Source: VRUE01 sp963837735 (lineage in GTDB: Bacteria > Actinomycetota > Thermoleophilia > Solirubrobacterales > 70-9). Taken from it: a DNA stretch of 39,691 nucleotides. The notes beneath the pieces were generated by a model, which was not told the DNA's origin, did not search any database, and saw nothing but the letters and a program-made list of their open reading frames with translations. Below, one piece after another: positions 7,595-15,360 of the stretch. Numbering within the stretch: the first letter of the stretch is position 1; each line of letters starts with the position of its first letter. The position numbers were made by a program, and so were the translations under genes. The DNA lies in NCBI GenBank assembly GCA_963837735.1, contig CAWIOM010000002.1, positions 1 to 39,691 on the forward strand, written 5' to 3'.

Positions 7595-8370
7595 TGGGCC
7601 GTGGCTTCGGCGTCGCCGCGGGGCTCGACCCCGAGGTCGCGGGGTCATTGGCGACACGCTGCGCGGAGCTCGGCTACGACTCGGTCTGGTCCAACGACCA
7701 CCCGGGCGCCAAGGGCCTGGAGACGCTCGCCCAATTCGCCGAGGCGGCTCCCGGGATCGACCTCGGGGTCGCCGTGATCGCCCTCGACCGCACCCCGCCG
7801 GAGGAGATCGCCGCCGACGTCGAGCGCGTCGGCCTCGACCCGGGGAAGCTCTGGCTCGGCGTCGGCGCCGGCTTCTCGGAGAAGCCGCTGACCCGGATGC
7901 GCGAGTCACTGCCGGAGCTGCGCGAGAGGCTGCCCGGGGTTCGCCTGGTGCTGGCCGCGATGGGGCCGAAGATGTGCGCGCTGGCCGGCTCCTCCTACGA
8001 CGGTGCCTTCTTCAACTGGATGACCCCGGCGTTCGCCGCCGGCGCCCGCCAGAAGGTCGAGGCCGGAGCCGCCGATGCCGGCCGCGCCGCGCCCCCCGTC
8101 CTCGGCTACGTCCGCACCGCCGTCGGCCCCGACGCCGCCGAACGGCTCGCCAAGGAGGAATCGTTCTACCGCGACCTCCACGACGGCTACCGCAACCACT
8201 TCGCCCGCCTCGGAGAGCCCGAGGGCACCGTCGGCATCGCCGCCGCCGACCAGGCCGCGGCCCAGGCCGCGATCGCCGCCTACACCGCCCTCGACACCGT
8301 GGTAGTCCGTGGCCTCGCCAGCGCCAACATCGAGGCAATGACTGCGGTCGCCGCCGCTGCGGCGCCGTAG
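7594..8370 (+). CDS. Luciferase-like (LLM class) flavin/F420-dependent oxidoreductase
   Basis: A 258-residue TIM-barrel protein of the bacterial luciferase-like superfamily. It shows ELGYDSVWSNDHPG near residue 30, IDLGVAVIALDRTPPEEIAADVERV, and LWLGVGAGFSEKPL around residue 90, the usual strand signatures. These enzymes use FMN or coenzyme F420; the cofactor and substrate cannot be assigned here. The ATG overlaps the rlmD stop by one base (TGATG), so the two are translationally coupled. It is slightly shorter than many relatives but appears complete. Confidence 0.72.
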   Translation: MGRGFGVAAGLDPEVAGSLATRCAELGYDSVWSNDHPGAKGLETLAQFAEAAPGIDLGVAVIALDRTPPEEIAADVERVGLDPGKLWLGVGAGFSEKPLTRMRESLPELRERLPGVRLVLAAMGPKMCALAGSSYDGAFFNWMTPAFAAGARQKVEAGAADAGRAAPPVLGYVRTAVGPDAAERLAKEESFYRDLHDGYRNHFARLGEPEGTVGIAAADQAAAQAAIAAYTALDTVVVRGLASANIEAMTAVAAAAAP

Positions 8371-8432
8371 CTGTCACCGAGAAGCTGGCGCGCACTAGCA
8401 CGTCGGGCGCCGGTAGGGGTGGAGCGTCTTGT

Positions 8433-8485
8433 ACTTTTTCGCCGCCAGCCGCGGGCGACAGCGGCAGGCGGCCTCTCGAAAAAGT
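8433..8485. repeat. Long inverted repeat between convergent genes
   Basis: ACTTTTTCG (8433-8441) pairs perfectly with CGAAAAAGT (8477-8485), and inside these CCGCC (8442-8446) pairs with GGCGG (8467-8471). The structure lies between the convergent ends of the oxidoreductase and the UDG-like gene. In either direction the T-run is on the upstream arm, not after the hairpin, so it is not a textbook intrinsic terminator, though it may still protect or define 3' ends. Confidence 0.6.
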
Positions 8486-8513
8486 TAAGCGAAATCCCTG
8501 CCGGGCCCGACCG

Positions 8514-9177
8514 CTAGTACGGCGGCAGATCCTCGTACCACTCGCCCAGCAACTTGAACGGCGCGCCAGAAGCGCTGCTTGGCGCCCTCCTCGTCGAGCG
8601 ATTCGTCGATATCGGGCGTGAAGAGGGCATCGATGGTCGGCGTGAAGGCCTGGATCTCCCCCTCGCGCGGCTCGATCCGGCGCGAGAGCGGCACCTCGAG
8701 GCGGTTGAGGACGCGCAGCGAGTTCTCGCCCATCACGACGACGATTTTCGGCTGCACGATCGCGATCTCCTCGACCAGCCGCCGCATGCACTCTTCCGGA
8801 GCCAGGTCGGGCTCGGCGATCGGGCACTTGACGCAGAGCGTCCCGTAGACGACCAGCGGATCGATCCCGAGCCGCTTGAAGCTTTTCATCAGCGCGTTCC
8901 CCGGACGGCCATAGAAGGCGACGCCCTCTTCGATCTCGGCGACCCCCGGAGAGTGCTTGACCATCATCACGTCGGCCTGGGGGTGGCCCGACCCGAGCAC
9001 CGGCATCAGCTTGCCCCGCGGGCAGTGCGGACACTCCTGAAGCTCGTGGGTCAGGTGGTTGAGCTCGCGGATCGCGCGCTCGAGGTACTTCTCGCGTATC
9101 TCGTCGTCTGTCGCCGGCACTGTCGGCGATCTCTTTGACGGCACCGGCGCGGGTCCTTTCGCGCGCCCCGCCTGCAT
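8514..9177 (-). CDS. Uracil-DNA glycosylase superfamily protein (frame shift at the end)
   Basis: Resembles family 4/5 uracil-DNA glycosylases, which remove uracil from DNA. Conserved features are ECPHCPRG (Cys pair of an Fe-S type N-terminus), VAFYGRPGNALMKSFKRLGID, YGTLCVKCPIAEPDLAPEE and IVQPKIVVVMG. The usual motif 1 (GEAPG) reads VKHSPG, and the C-terminal catalytic His motif is not obvious, so activity is doubtful. The frame breaks at the palindrome GGCGCGCC (8560-8567). Dropping one base gives the C-terminus RAFKLLGEWYEDLPPY ending at 8514, about 220 residues. Its ATG overlaps the upstream gene's stop (TGATG). Confidence 0.68.
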
Positions 9178-10454
9178 CAGCTCTTGCTCGCCTGCCGCTT
9201 GCGCCGTGGGCGTCCCCCGCGCACCGGCTTCGCGTCCGCGACCCGGCGCTTCGCGGCCTTCTGCCTCCCCTTGGTCTGCAGCAGCTTCAGCGCCTGCACG
9301 TAGACGAGGTTCTTGTGCTTGCGGGTGATGTCGGCGTCCCGCATCGCCTCGAGGAACTCGCCCGGCCCCTCGAAGTCATGGATCCTGACCCGGACGCTGC
9401 CCAGGCCCTGGGCGACGTGGCTGTCGGAGCCGGCGCCGGGGACGATCCGGTACTTGCGGGCGAAGCGCTCGGCCTCCTCGTTGAAGGCGGTCACCGCGAC
9501 CCGGGGGTTGAAGACCTCGAGCACGTCGATCTCCTCGACGATGTCGAGCAGATGCTCGTAGTCGGGCACCGAGTGGAAGCGGTCGAACGGGTGGGGCACA
9601 TAGACGAGGCCGCCCTGGCGGCGGATCTCGGCGATCGTCTCCGCCATCGTCAGTCCCTTGGGGATCCTCTCCTCGAGGAAGAGGCCGATCACCTCCCCCT
9701 GCTCGGCGGTCTTCACCTCCTCGGCGACGATCACCTTGATGTCGCCCATCTCGGCGGCGATCTCGCGCGCCTCCAGCGCCCCGGAAACCTCGTTGTGGTC
9801 GGTGATCGCGATCGCCCCGAGGCCGCGGTCCCGCGCCGTCTCCAGCAGCACCTCGACGGGCGTCGCACAGTCGGGCGAGTGGTCGGTGTGCATGTGCAGG
9901 TCGACCTCGATCAGCGGCCTCCCGGCGATCCGCCGCCGCGCCGCGGCGTCGCCCTCGCCGCTGTGCCGGCGCGCGACGAGGCGCCGGTAGATCGCCTCGA
10001 AATCGGCCGCCACGGCGGCCCAGTCGCGCCCCTCCGCCGCCCCCTCGACGACCTCGTAGGGGCCGGGGAAATACCGCTCCAGCAGCTCCGCGATCTCCGG
10101 CGCGACGACGGTGCGGGCGTCGATCCGGCCGAAGAAGATCTCGACCAGCGGCCGCGCCACCTGGGTTGAGAGGACGCGCTCCTGGGGCGCGTGGAAAGTG
10201 GCGACGTTGAGCGAGAAGGAGTGGCGCAGGGCGGTCGAGGAGATCCGCGGCGCGAACGGCTCGTGGACATGGACGATGTCGAAAGGCGTCGTCGCCAGCC
10301 GTTTCTTGACCGCTTCACCGGAGCCGAAGGCGACGACCTCATGGCCGCGCCGGCGCAGCTCCTCGGAGACCCGCCCGACGTACTCGTTGACGGCGTTCTC
10401 GGTGCCCCGTCGGTGCGGGGTCACCTGCGCTATCGAGAGGGGTGCGGCCGACAC
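9177..10454 (-). CDS. Truncated GT4 glycosyltransferase fused to a PHP phosphoesterase domain
   Basis: Residues 1-130 match the N-terminal Rossmann domain of GT4 mannosyltransferases such as PimA (TPHRRGTENAVNEYV, VHVHEPFAPRISS, VATFHAP, RIDARTVVAPE). At RYFPGPYEVV the sequence jumps to EGRDWAAVAADFEAIYRRL, which looks like the very C-terminal helix of such enzymes. The donor-sugar-binding second domain, about 200 residues, is therefore missing in frame. Residues 180-400 are a PHP metallophosphoesterase domain with DLHMHTDHS, ITDHNEVSGA, AEEVKT, YVPHPFDRFHS and GAGSDSHV, so all metal ligands appear present. The C-terminus is strongly basic. It starts with GTG at 10454. The frame is uninterrupted for 425 codons. 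Confidence 0.75.
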   Translation of the reverse strand: MSAAPLSIAQVTPHRRGTENAVNEYVGRVSEELRRRGHEVVAFGSGEAVKKRLATTPFDIVHVHEPFAPRISSTALRHSFSLNVATFHAPQERVLSTQVARPLVEIFFGRIDARTVVAPEIAELLERYFPGPYEVVEGAAEGRDWAAVAADFEAIYRRLVARRHSGEGDAAARRRIAGRPLIEVDLHMHTDHSPDCATPVEVLLETARDRGLGAIAITDHNEVSGALEAREIAAEMGDIKVIVAEEVKTAEQGEVIGLFLEERIPKGLTMAETIAEIRRQGGLVYVPHPFDRFHSVPDYEHLLDIVEEIDVLEVFNPRVAVTAFNEEAERFARKYRIVPGAGSDSHVAQGLGSVRVRIHDFEGPGEFLEAMRDADITRKHKNLVYVQALKLLQTKGRQKAAKRRVADAKPVRGGRPRRKRQASKS

Positions 10455-10467
10455 TGGCCCGCAGATA

Positions 10468-11635
10468 CTAGGCCTCTGTTTTGGTCGCCGCGCCGGGCAC
10501 CGGGCTCTTGCCGCGCGCGTACTTGGCGATGAACTCCTCGGTCTGTTCGCGCGCCTCGTCGTCGGGCCGCTGGCTGTGCGGCGACTTCATCAGGTAGCTG
10601 GAGGGGCCGTCGAGCTGTCCGCTGATCCCGTTGTTGAGCGCCAGCTTGAGCAGCCGAACCGCGTCGATGACGACACCGGCCGAGTTCGGCGAGTCCCAGA
10701 CCTCGAGCTTCAGCTCCGCGGTCAGGGGCACGTCTCCGAAGGCCTTTCCCTCGAGCCGGATGTGCGCCCACTTGCGGTCGGTGAGCCAGGGCACGTAGTC
10801 GGAGGGGCCGACGTGGACCTGGTCGGCGGGCAGGTCGTGGCCCATGATCGAGGTGACGGCGTTGGTCTTCGAGATCTTCTTCGAGTCGAGCCGCTCGCGC
10901 TCGAGCATGTTGTAGAAGTCCATGTTGCCGCCGACATTGAGCTGCGAGGTGCGCTCGAGCCGCACGCCACGGTCGTGGAAGAGGCGAGCGAGCTGGCGGT
11001 GGACGATCGTCGCTCCGACCTGGGACTTGATGTCGTCGCCGATGATCGGCAGGCCGGCCTCCTCGAAGCGCTTGTCCCAGTAGTCCTCGCGGGCGATGAA
11101 GACGGGCAGGCAGTTGACGAAGCCGACGCCGGCCTTGAGCGCCTGCTCGACGTACCACTTGGTCGCGTCCTCGGAGCCGACCGGCAGGTAACAGACGAGG
11201 ACATCGGCCTTCGTCTCCTTGAGGATCCCGACCACGTCGGCCGTTTCGCCCGGCGCTTTCGTGATCTTCTCTTTCAGGTACTTGCCGAGCCCATCGAGGG
11301 TCATGCCGCGCTCGACCTTGACCCCGACCTCGGGGACGTCGGCGAACTTGATCGTGTCGTTCTGGCCCGACCAGATCGCCTCGGAGAGGTCCTTGCCGAC
11401 CTTCTCGGCGTCGATGTCGAAGGCGGCGACGAACTCGACGTCGTGAGACGTGGTAGCCGCCGAGGTCGACGTGCATCAGTCCGGGAACTTCCTCGGAGGG
11501 GTCGGCGTCCCTGTAGTAGTGGACGCCCTGGATGAAGGAGTTGGCGCAGTTGCCGACGCCGACGATCGCGACGCGGACCTTCTCGTCCGTCTGGGCGGCT
11601 CCGTTGCTGCCATTCACTCCGTTGCTCTCACTCAT
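10468..11635 (-). CDS. ino1: Inositol-3-phosphate synthase (one frame shift)
   Basis: Converts glucose-6-phosphate to inositol-3-phosphate using NAD, the entry step to inositol lipids. The N-terminus has the NAD-binding loop VAIVGVGNCANSF. The C-terminal part contains LPVFIAREDYWDKRF, GDDIKSQVGATIVHR, LNVGGNMDFYNM and VWDSPNSAGVVIDAVRLLKLA, matching the actinobacterial form. The frame changes near 11440-11450, where an extra base sits in the loop of ACGTC-GTGA-GACGT; reading HVSDVEFVAAFD restores continuity, for about 388 residues. The start is ATG at 11635. It lies next to a CDP-alcohol phosphatidyltransferase, as expected for phosphatidylinositol synthesis. Confidence 0.9.
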
Positions 11636-11700
11636 TTGAAATTCGAAATCCTTTTCCTAGGGCTGGCTAGTTGGCAAAGCACACCCGCGCCCCGCGCTGG

Positions 11701-12366
11701 TTACAGCTCGGGCGGGCCGGCGGCCTCGCTTGAAAGCTCGTTTCGCACATGCCAAACACGCTGGATCACGGTGACGATGGTCAGCGCCGCGATCACGTAG
11801 ATCGAGGGTGCCAGCAGTTCGAAATTACCCAAACCGGCGCCCTTGGCGAAGACCAGGCCAATCGAAAGTAGCACCACCCTGACCGGCCGCGTCGCCAAGC
11901 CCACCGTGCATTCGACGCCGAGCGCCTCGGCGCGGGCGCGGGTGTAGGAGACCATCAGCGACCCGAGCACGGCGACCACGCACATCGCGGCGGCGAAATC
12001 GTCGCCGGTGGCGGCGAAGTAGCCGGCGACGGCGGCGAGCACTATCCCCTCCTCGATCCGGTCGAGGGTCGAGTCGAGGAAGGCCCCGAACAGCGTCCCC
12101 TTGCCCGACATCCTCGAGTAGCGGCCGTCGAGCGTGTCCATCACCGAGCCGAGGATGAAGGCGACCCCGGCGAGGAAGAAGAGTCGTTGGGTGACCAGAA
12201 CCGCGGCGATCAGGTTGCCGGTGAGGCCCACCATCGAGATCGCGTTCGGGGTGAGGCGCGACTCGATCAGGCGATCGCGGGCGTAGGCCCTGAACTCCTG
12301 GGCGCTGCGGGCCTGACGGCCGTTGCGGCGGCCGCCGGGAGCCCTGGGGGGCGCCGAAGGTTCCAT
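11701..12366 (-). CDS. CDP-alcohol phosphatidyltransferase (probable phosphatidylinositol-phosphate synthase)
   Basis: Membrane enzyme that transfers a phosphatidyl group from CDP-diacylglycerol to an alcohol. The signature is DTLDGRYSRMSGKGTLFGAFLDSTLDR, with the metal-binding Asp residues and the downstream Gly-Asp-Asp pattern in place; the usual AR is SR. There are about five hydrophobic helices in 221 residues. Its position directly downstream of two lipid and hydrolase genes and upstream of ino1 suggests that it uses inositol phosphate, as actinobacterial PgsA1-type enzymes do; phosphatidylglycerophosphate synthase is the alternative. The start is ATG at 12366. Confidence 0.82.
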   Translation of the reverse strand: MEPSAPPRAPGGRRNGRQARSAQEFRAYARDRLIESRLTPNAISMVGLTGNLIAAVLVTQRLFFLAGVAFILGSVMDTLDGRYSRMSGKGTLFGAFLDSTLDRIEEGIVLAAVAGYFAATGDDFAAAMCVVAVLGSLMVSYTRARAEALGVECTVGLATRPVRVVLLSIGLVFAKGAGLGNFELLAPSIYVIAALTIVTVIQRVWHVRNELSSEAAGPPEL

Positions 12367-12405
12367 TGCCTGCTGAGGCTATCGCCTGCGACCGGGGTCG
12401 CGGGA

Positions 12406-13185
12406 CTACGCCTCGACCTCGCGCGCCCTACCGACCCGGAAGGACCAGGCCTCCGGCCGCGCGCGGGCGAGCAGACGGGAGGCGACGAGCGCCGAGACCA
12501 GGGCGACCAGCCAGCCGAGGGCCGCGTCGGCCCAGTAGTGGTTGGCGGTGACGACGACGACCCAGGTGATCAGCAGCGGCCAGGCGCCCCAGAACGCCTT
12601 CGACCACCAGTTCCTGCAGACCATCACGCCGGTGCCGCCGATCATCATCGCGAAGGCGCAGTGCATGCTCGGCACCGCCGCATAGGGGTTGATGAAGATT
12701 TTCGCCAGGGCGGAGTCGTGGTTGACGTTCGAGAAGTCGGTGATCGTGTCGACGAATCCGTATTGGTGGAACATCCGCGGCGGCGCGGTCGGGTAGAGCG
12801 TGTAGCCGATCAGCGCCAGTCCCATCGAGACGACGAACATGTTGCGGACGAAGTAATAGGACTCGTTGCGGAAGAGGTAGAGCCAGACCAGGAAGCCGAG
12901 GGCGATCGAGAACTGGGCGTTGAGGTACATCTGGTTCGCGAGGTCGATCAGCCAGTGGACCGGCAGAAAGAAGGCCTGCAGGCTGGGCTCGAAGAAGGTG
13001 TGGGTGGCACGCTCGAAGTCGATCACCTGCTGGCCGTGGGAGATCGCATCGGACCGCTGGGAGTCGGCGATCCCGCGGACCAGCTCGTAGGCGATGTCGA
13101 CGCCGACGAGGATCCCGATCTGCCGCCCGGCGTCTCCCCAACCCTGGGGCAGGCGGTCGCCGACCGCTTTGAAGGCCCGAGACAT
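12406..13185 (-). CDS. PAP2/Aur1-type membrane phosphatase or inositol phosphotransferase
   Basis: A 259-residue polytopic protein of the PAP2 superfamily, closest in pattern to the Aur1/Ipt1-like branch. The three catalytic regions are GYTLYPTAPPRM, VPSMHCAFAMM (catalytic His) and NHYWADAALGWL (His and Asp). In fungi such proteins move inositol phosphate onto ceramide; bacterial relatives are mostly unassigned. Since ino1 and a phosphatidylinositol-phosphate-synthase candidate follow, it may dephosphorylate or transfer an inositol-phosphate head group (inference). TACAAT lies 6 nt before the ATG at 13185 with no Shine-Dalgarno sequence. Confidence 0.78.
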   Translation of the reverse strand: MSRAFKAVGDRLPQGWGDAGRQIGILVGVDIAYELVRGIADSQRSDAISHGQQVIDFERATHTFFEPSLQAFFLPVHWLIDLANQMYLNAQFSIALGFLVWLYLFRNESYYFVRNMFVVSMGLALIGYTLYPTAPPRMFHQYGFVDTITDFSNVNHDSALAKIFINPYAAVPSMHCAFAMMIGGTGVMVCRNWWSKAFWGAWPLLITWVVVVTANHYWADAALGWLVALVSALVASRLLARARPEAWSFRVGRAREVEA

Positions 13186-13197
13186 TCGTCGATTGTA
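13186..13197 (-). promoter_or_regulatory. -10 element for a leaderless mRNA (PAP2 gene)
   Basis: On the leftward strand TACAAT (13197-13192) is followed by 6 nt and the ATG at 13185. The start has no Shine-Dalgarno sequence. The spacing places transcription initiation at or next to the start codon. Confidence 0.55.
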
Positions 13198-13225
13198 AAC
13201 GGAGGCCGGGTCCCGTCACCCGCCC

Positions 13226-14044
13226 TCAGCCGAGGAAATTCAGGACCCGGTCGACGACCCTCGCGTCGTCCACCCAGGGCCAGTGCCCGGCCCCGGGCAC
13301 GAGGTCCATCTCGGAGTCGGGGAGCGCTTCGGCGAAAGCCTGAGCGAACTTCGTCGATAGGTAGGGGTCGCGCTCGCCCCAGAGCACCAGCGACGGGCAT
13401 GTGAGCCCGCCGAGGTCAGCGCCTGCCTCGGCGAGCCGGTCGGGGTCGGCGTGCCTGTAGAGGACGAGGGTCGCCCTGCCGGTGCCCGAGTCCCATCGGT
13501 CCCAGATCATGTCGATGAACTCAGGCGGGAAGGGGCTGCGGTCGCCGCGTGCCTGCCGCATCAGCAGGGCGAGCCCGGAGCGACTGGTGGCGGCGTTTAA
13601 GAGCTCGCCCCAGGGGCGGCGGCGCCAGATCTGCGCGATCCAGTGCCAGCGGTAGCCCTGGGTCAGCGGCACGGCGTTGATGATCGCCAGCCTCTCGACC
13701 AGCTCGGGGCGCCGCTGGGCGCCGATCAGGGCCAGGCCGCCCCAGTCGTGGACAACGAGCTTGCGCTCGGCGACGCCGAGCTCGTCGAGGCAGCGCTCGA
13801 GGAACGCGGAGAGCCCGTACATCGAGTAGTCGAAGCGATTCGGGTCGGGGCGGTCGGAGCGACCCCAGCCGGGCATGTCGATCGCGATCGAGGGACCGCC
13901 CCGCTCCATGAAGGGCAGCCAGTCTTCGCCGTGGGAGGGGTTGCCGTGGCAGTAGACGGTCGGAGTCCCCGCGCCAGGGACGCGCCGGTAGAAGACGCGC
14001 ACCCCGTCGAGCGTCAACTCGTTCTCCTCGATCGCCGCGGCCAT
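13226..14044 (-). CDS. Alpha/beta-fold hydrolase (haloalkane dehalogenase / epoxide hydrolase type)
   Basis: A 272-residue cytoplasmic hydrolase. The oxyanion-hole region is VYCHGNPSHGEDW. The nucleophile elbow is VVHDWGGLAL, where an Asp rather than a Ser is the nucleophile, as in haloalkane dehalogenases and epoxide hydrolases. The acid is in LWGERDPYL and the base His in GAGHWPWVD. The exact substrate cannot be deduced. The ATG at 14044 has TATGGT 8 nt upstream and no Shine-Dalgarno sequence. It is divergent from nth, with 47 nt between the start codons. Confidence 0.78.
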   Translation of the reverse strand: MAAAIEENELTLDGVRVFYRRVPGAGTPTVYCHGNPSHGEDWLPFMERGGPSIAIDMPGWGRSDRPDPNRFDYSMYGLSAFLERCLDELGVAERKLVVHDWGGLALIGAQRRPELVERLAIINAVPLTQGYRWHWIAQIWRRRPWGELLNAATSRSGLALLMRQARGDRSPFPPEFIDMIWDRWDSGTGRATLVLYRHADPDRLAEAGADLGGLTCPSLVLWGERDPYLSTKFAQAFAEALPDSEMDLVPGAGHWPWVDDARVVDRVLNFLG

Positions 14045-14079
14045 CGCCCCGAACCATATTTGGAGCGGCGCCCAGGGAC

Positions 14080-14091
14080 TAGGGTCCAGCC
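14080..14091 (+). promoter_or_regulatory. -10 element for a leaderless mRNA (nth)
   Basis: TAGGGT (14080-14085) is followed by 6 nt and the GTG at 14092. There is no Shine-Dalgarno sequence before the start. Confidence 0.5.
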
Positions 14092-14757
14092 GTGAGCTGG
14101 AAGCGGCCGGACAGGAGAAGGGTGCGGGCGATCCGCGACCGCCTGCGCGAGATGTACGGGCAGCCGGTCAACGAGCCCCACGGCCACCCGATTGCCGAGC
14201 TGGTCAAGACCGTCCTCTCCCAACATACGAACGACCGCAACCGGGACCGCGCCTACGCCGGCCTGCGCGAGCGCTTCCCCACCTGGGAGGAGGTCCGCGA
14301 CGCCCCGGTCGCCGAGGTCGAGGACGCGATCCGGCCGGGTGGCCTCGGCCGGCAGAAGGCACCGCGGATCCAGGCGATCCTCGAGCGCATCGGCGAACCC
14401 CCCGACCTCGACTGGACCGAGGCCGCGAGCCGAGAAGAGTCGCTCGAGTTCCTCCTCGATCTGCCCGGCGTCGGTCGTAAAACCGCGGCCTGCGTGCTGA
14501 TCTTCACCTGGGGCATCCCCGAGATCCCGGTCGACGTCCACATCTTCCGCGTCGGGGGCCGGCTCGGCCTCTTCCCGGAAGACGCTTCGTTCGAGCGGGC
14601 GCACGACGAGATGCTTGCGATCGTCGATCCAGAGGACGCCTACGAGCTGCACATGAACCTGATCCGTCACGGGCGCGAGACCTGCCGTCCGAAACCCCGC
14701 TGCGGGGAGTGCGCGCTGCGCCGGATGTGCCCCTGGTACCGTGCCGGACGCAAGTGA
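14092..14757 (+). CDS. nth: Endonuclease III (HhH-GPD DNA glycosylase/AP lyase)
   Basis: Base-excision repair enzyme for oxidised pyrimidines, 221 residues. The helix-hairpin-helix LPGVGRKTAACVL carries the catalytic Lys, and VDVHIFRVGGRLGL carries the catalytic Asp (the family usually has VDTHV). The C-terminal 4Fe-4S motif is CRPKPRCGECALRRMC; its first spacing is five residues, one fewer than in E. coli Nth. The GTG start at 14092 is probably leaderless. The cytochrome c gene follows after 16 nt and may share the transcript. Confidence 0.88.
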   Translation: MSWKRPDRRRVRAIRDRLREMYGQPVNEPHGHPIAELVKTVLSQHTNDRNRDRAYAGLRERFPTWEEVRDAPVAEVEDAIRPGGLGRQKAPRIQAILERIGEPPDLDWTEAASREESLEFLLDLPGVGRKTAACVLIFTWGIPEIPVDVHIFRVGGRLGLFPEDASFERAHDEMLAIVDPEDAYELHMNLIRHGRETCRPKPRCGECALRRMCPWYRAGRK

Positions 14758-14773
14758 GTGCGGAGCCAGAAAA

Positions 14774-15193
14774 GTGAGCAGGAAAACCTTCGTCGTTTTC
14801 GCCCTGGTCGTGGTCTTCCTGGCGGTCCTGATCCCGTGGCTCGCCTTCCGATCGGACGGCGACGCCGCGCGAGGCGCCCAGAAGGTGCCCTCCGATCTCA
14901 AGGAAGGCCAGTCGCTCTTCCAGACCAACTGCGGCACCTGCCACACCCTCTACGCAGCCGGGACCGACGGCAACTTCGCTCCCAACCTCGACGAACTGCT
15001 GGCCCCCACCGGGCCGCCGGAAGGCGAAGGCGCCAAGGACGCGATCGCTTCGACGAAGAAACGCGTTCTCAACGCGATCGAACACGGCGTCGACGGCACG
15101 ACGACCCCGGGGCGCATGCCCGCCGGCATCATCAACGGCGAACAGGCCGAAGAGGTCGCCGAATTCGTCGCCACCACCGCCGGCGAGGGGTAG
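14774..15193 (+). CDS. Membrane-anchored class I cytochrome c
   Basis: An N-terminal hydrophobic helix (TFVVFALVVVFLAVLIPWLA) anchors the protein with the haem domain outside the membrane. The haem site is NCGTCH, followed by a distal Met in GRMPAGII, the usual mono-haem class I pattern. Its length is about 139 residues from the GTG at 14774; an upstream ATG-like alternative at 14741 would overlap nth. It probably carries electrons in respiration; the partner is not evident from the neighbours. A strong hairpin follows the stop codon. Confidence 0.8.
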   Translation: MSRKTFVVFALVVVFLAVLIPWLAFRSDGDAARGAQKVPSDLKEGQSLFQTNCGTCHTLYAAGTDGNFAPNLDELLAPTGPPEGEGAKDAIASTKKRVLNAIEHGVDGTTTPGRMPAGIINGEQAEEVAEFVATTAGEG

Positions 15194-15194
15194 A

Positions 15195-15286
15195 TATATA
15201 GCGCCGCCTCCTCCGGGTCAGCGAGGGGGCACTATTCGTAACCGGAGGCCTTGCCCCCTCGCTGACGCGTCCGGGGGCGGCTTTTT
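15195..15286 (+). terminator. Long stem-loop with T-run after the cytochrome gene; possible small RNA
   Basis: A perfect 15-bp inverted repeat (15217-15231 with 15252-15266, loop 20 nt) sits inside a second stem (GCCGCC at 15203-15208 with GGCGGC at 15276-15281), followed by TTTTT at 15282-15286. This is a strong intrinsic terminator. TATATA at 15195-15200, right behind the cytochrome stop codon, could act as a -10 box, so the structure might also be a small RNA of about 80 nt ending in its own terminator. Confidence 0.75.
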
Positions 15287-15298
15287 AACCTTGGGGCC

Positions 15299-15360
15299 TG
15301 GGGTCTCACGACCCCTACGGTGGGGTCGGAAGACTGCGGCCTTCCATGGTTGAGACCTCA
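15299..15360 (+). other. Predicted three-way-junction element upstream of dnaK
   Basis: A 10-bp closing stem (15299-15308 with 15351-15360, one G-T pair) encloses two adjacent hairpins: GACCCC-TACGGT-GGGGTC (15310-15327) and GGAAG-(8 nt)-CTTCC (15328-15345). The loops contain CGGT and ACTG, which could pair with each other through one G-U. I recognise no known riboswitch or ncRNA family. The likely dnaK transcription start lies downstream, so if it works as RNA it must belong to another transcript. Confidence 0.45.

Noticed and set aside
8433..8485. Bidirectional intrinsic terminator
   Set aside because: The T-tract is on the 5' arm in both directions instead of following the hairpin.
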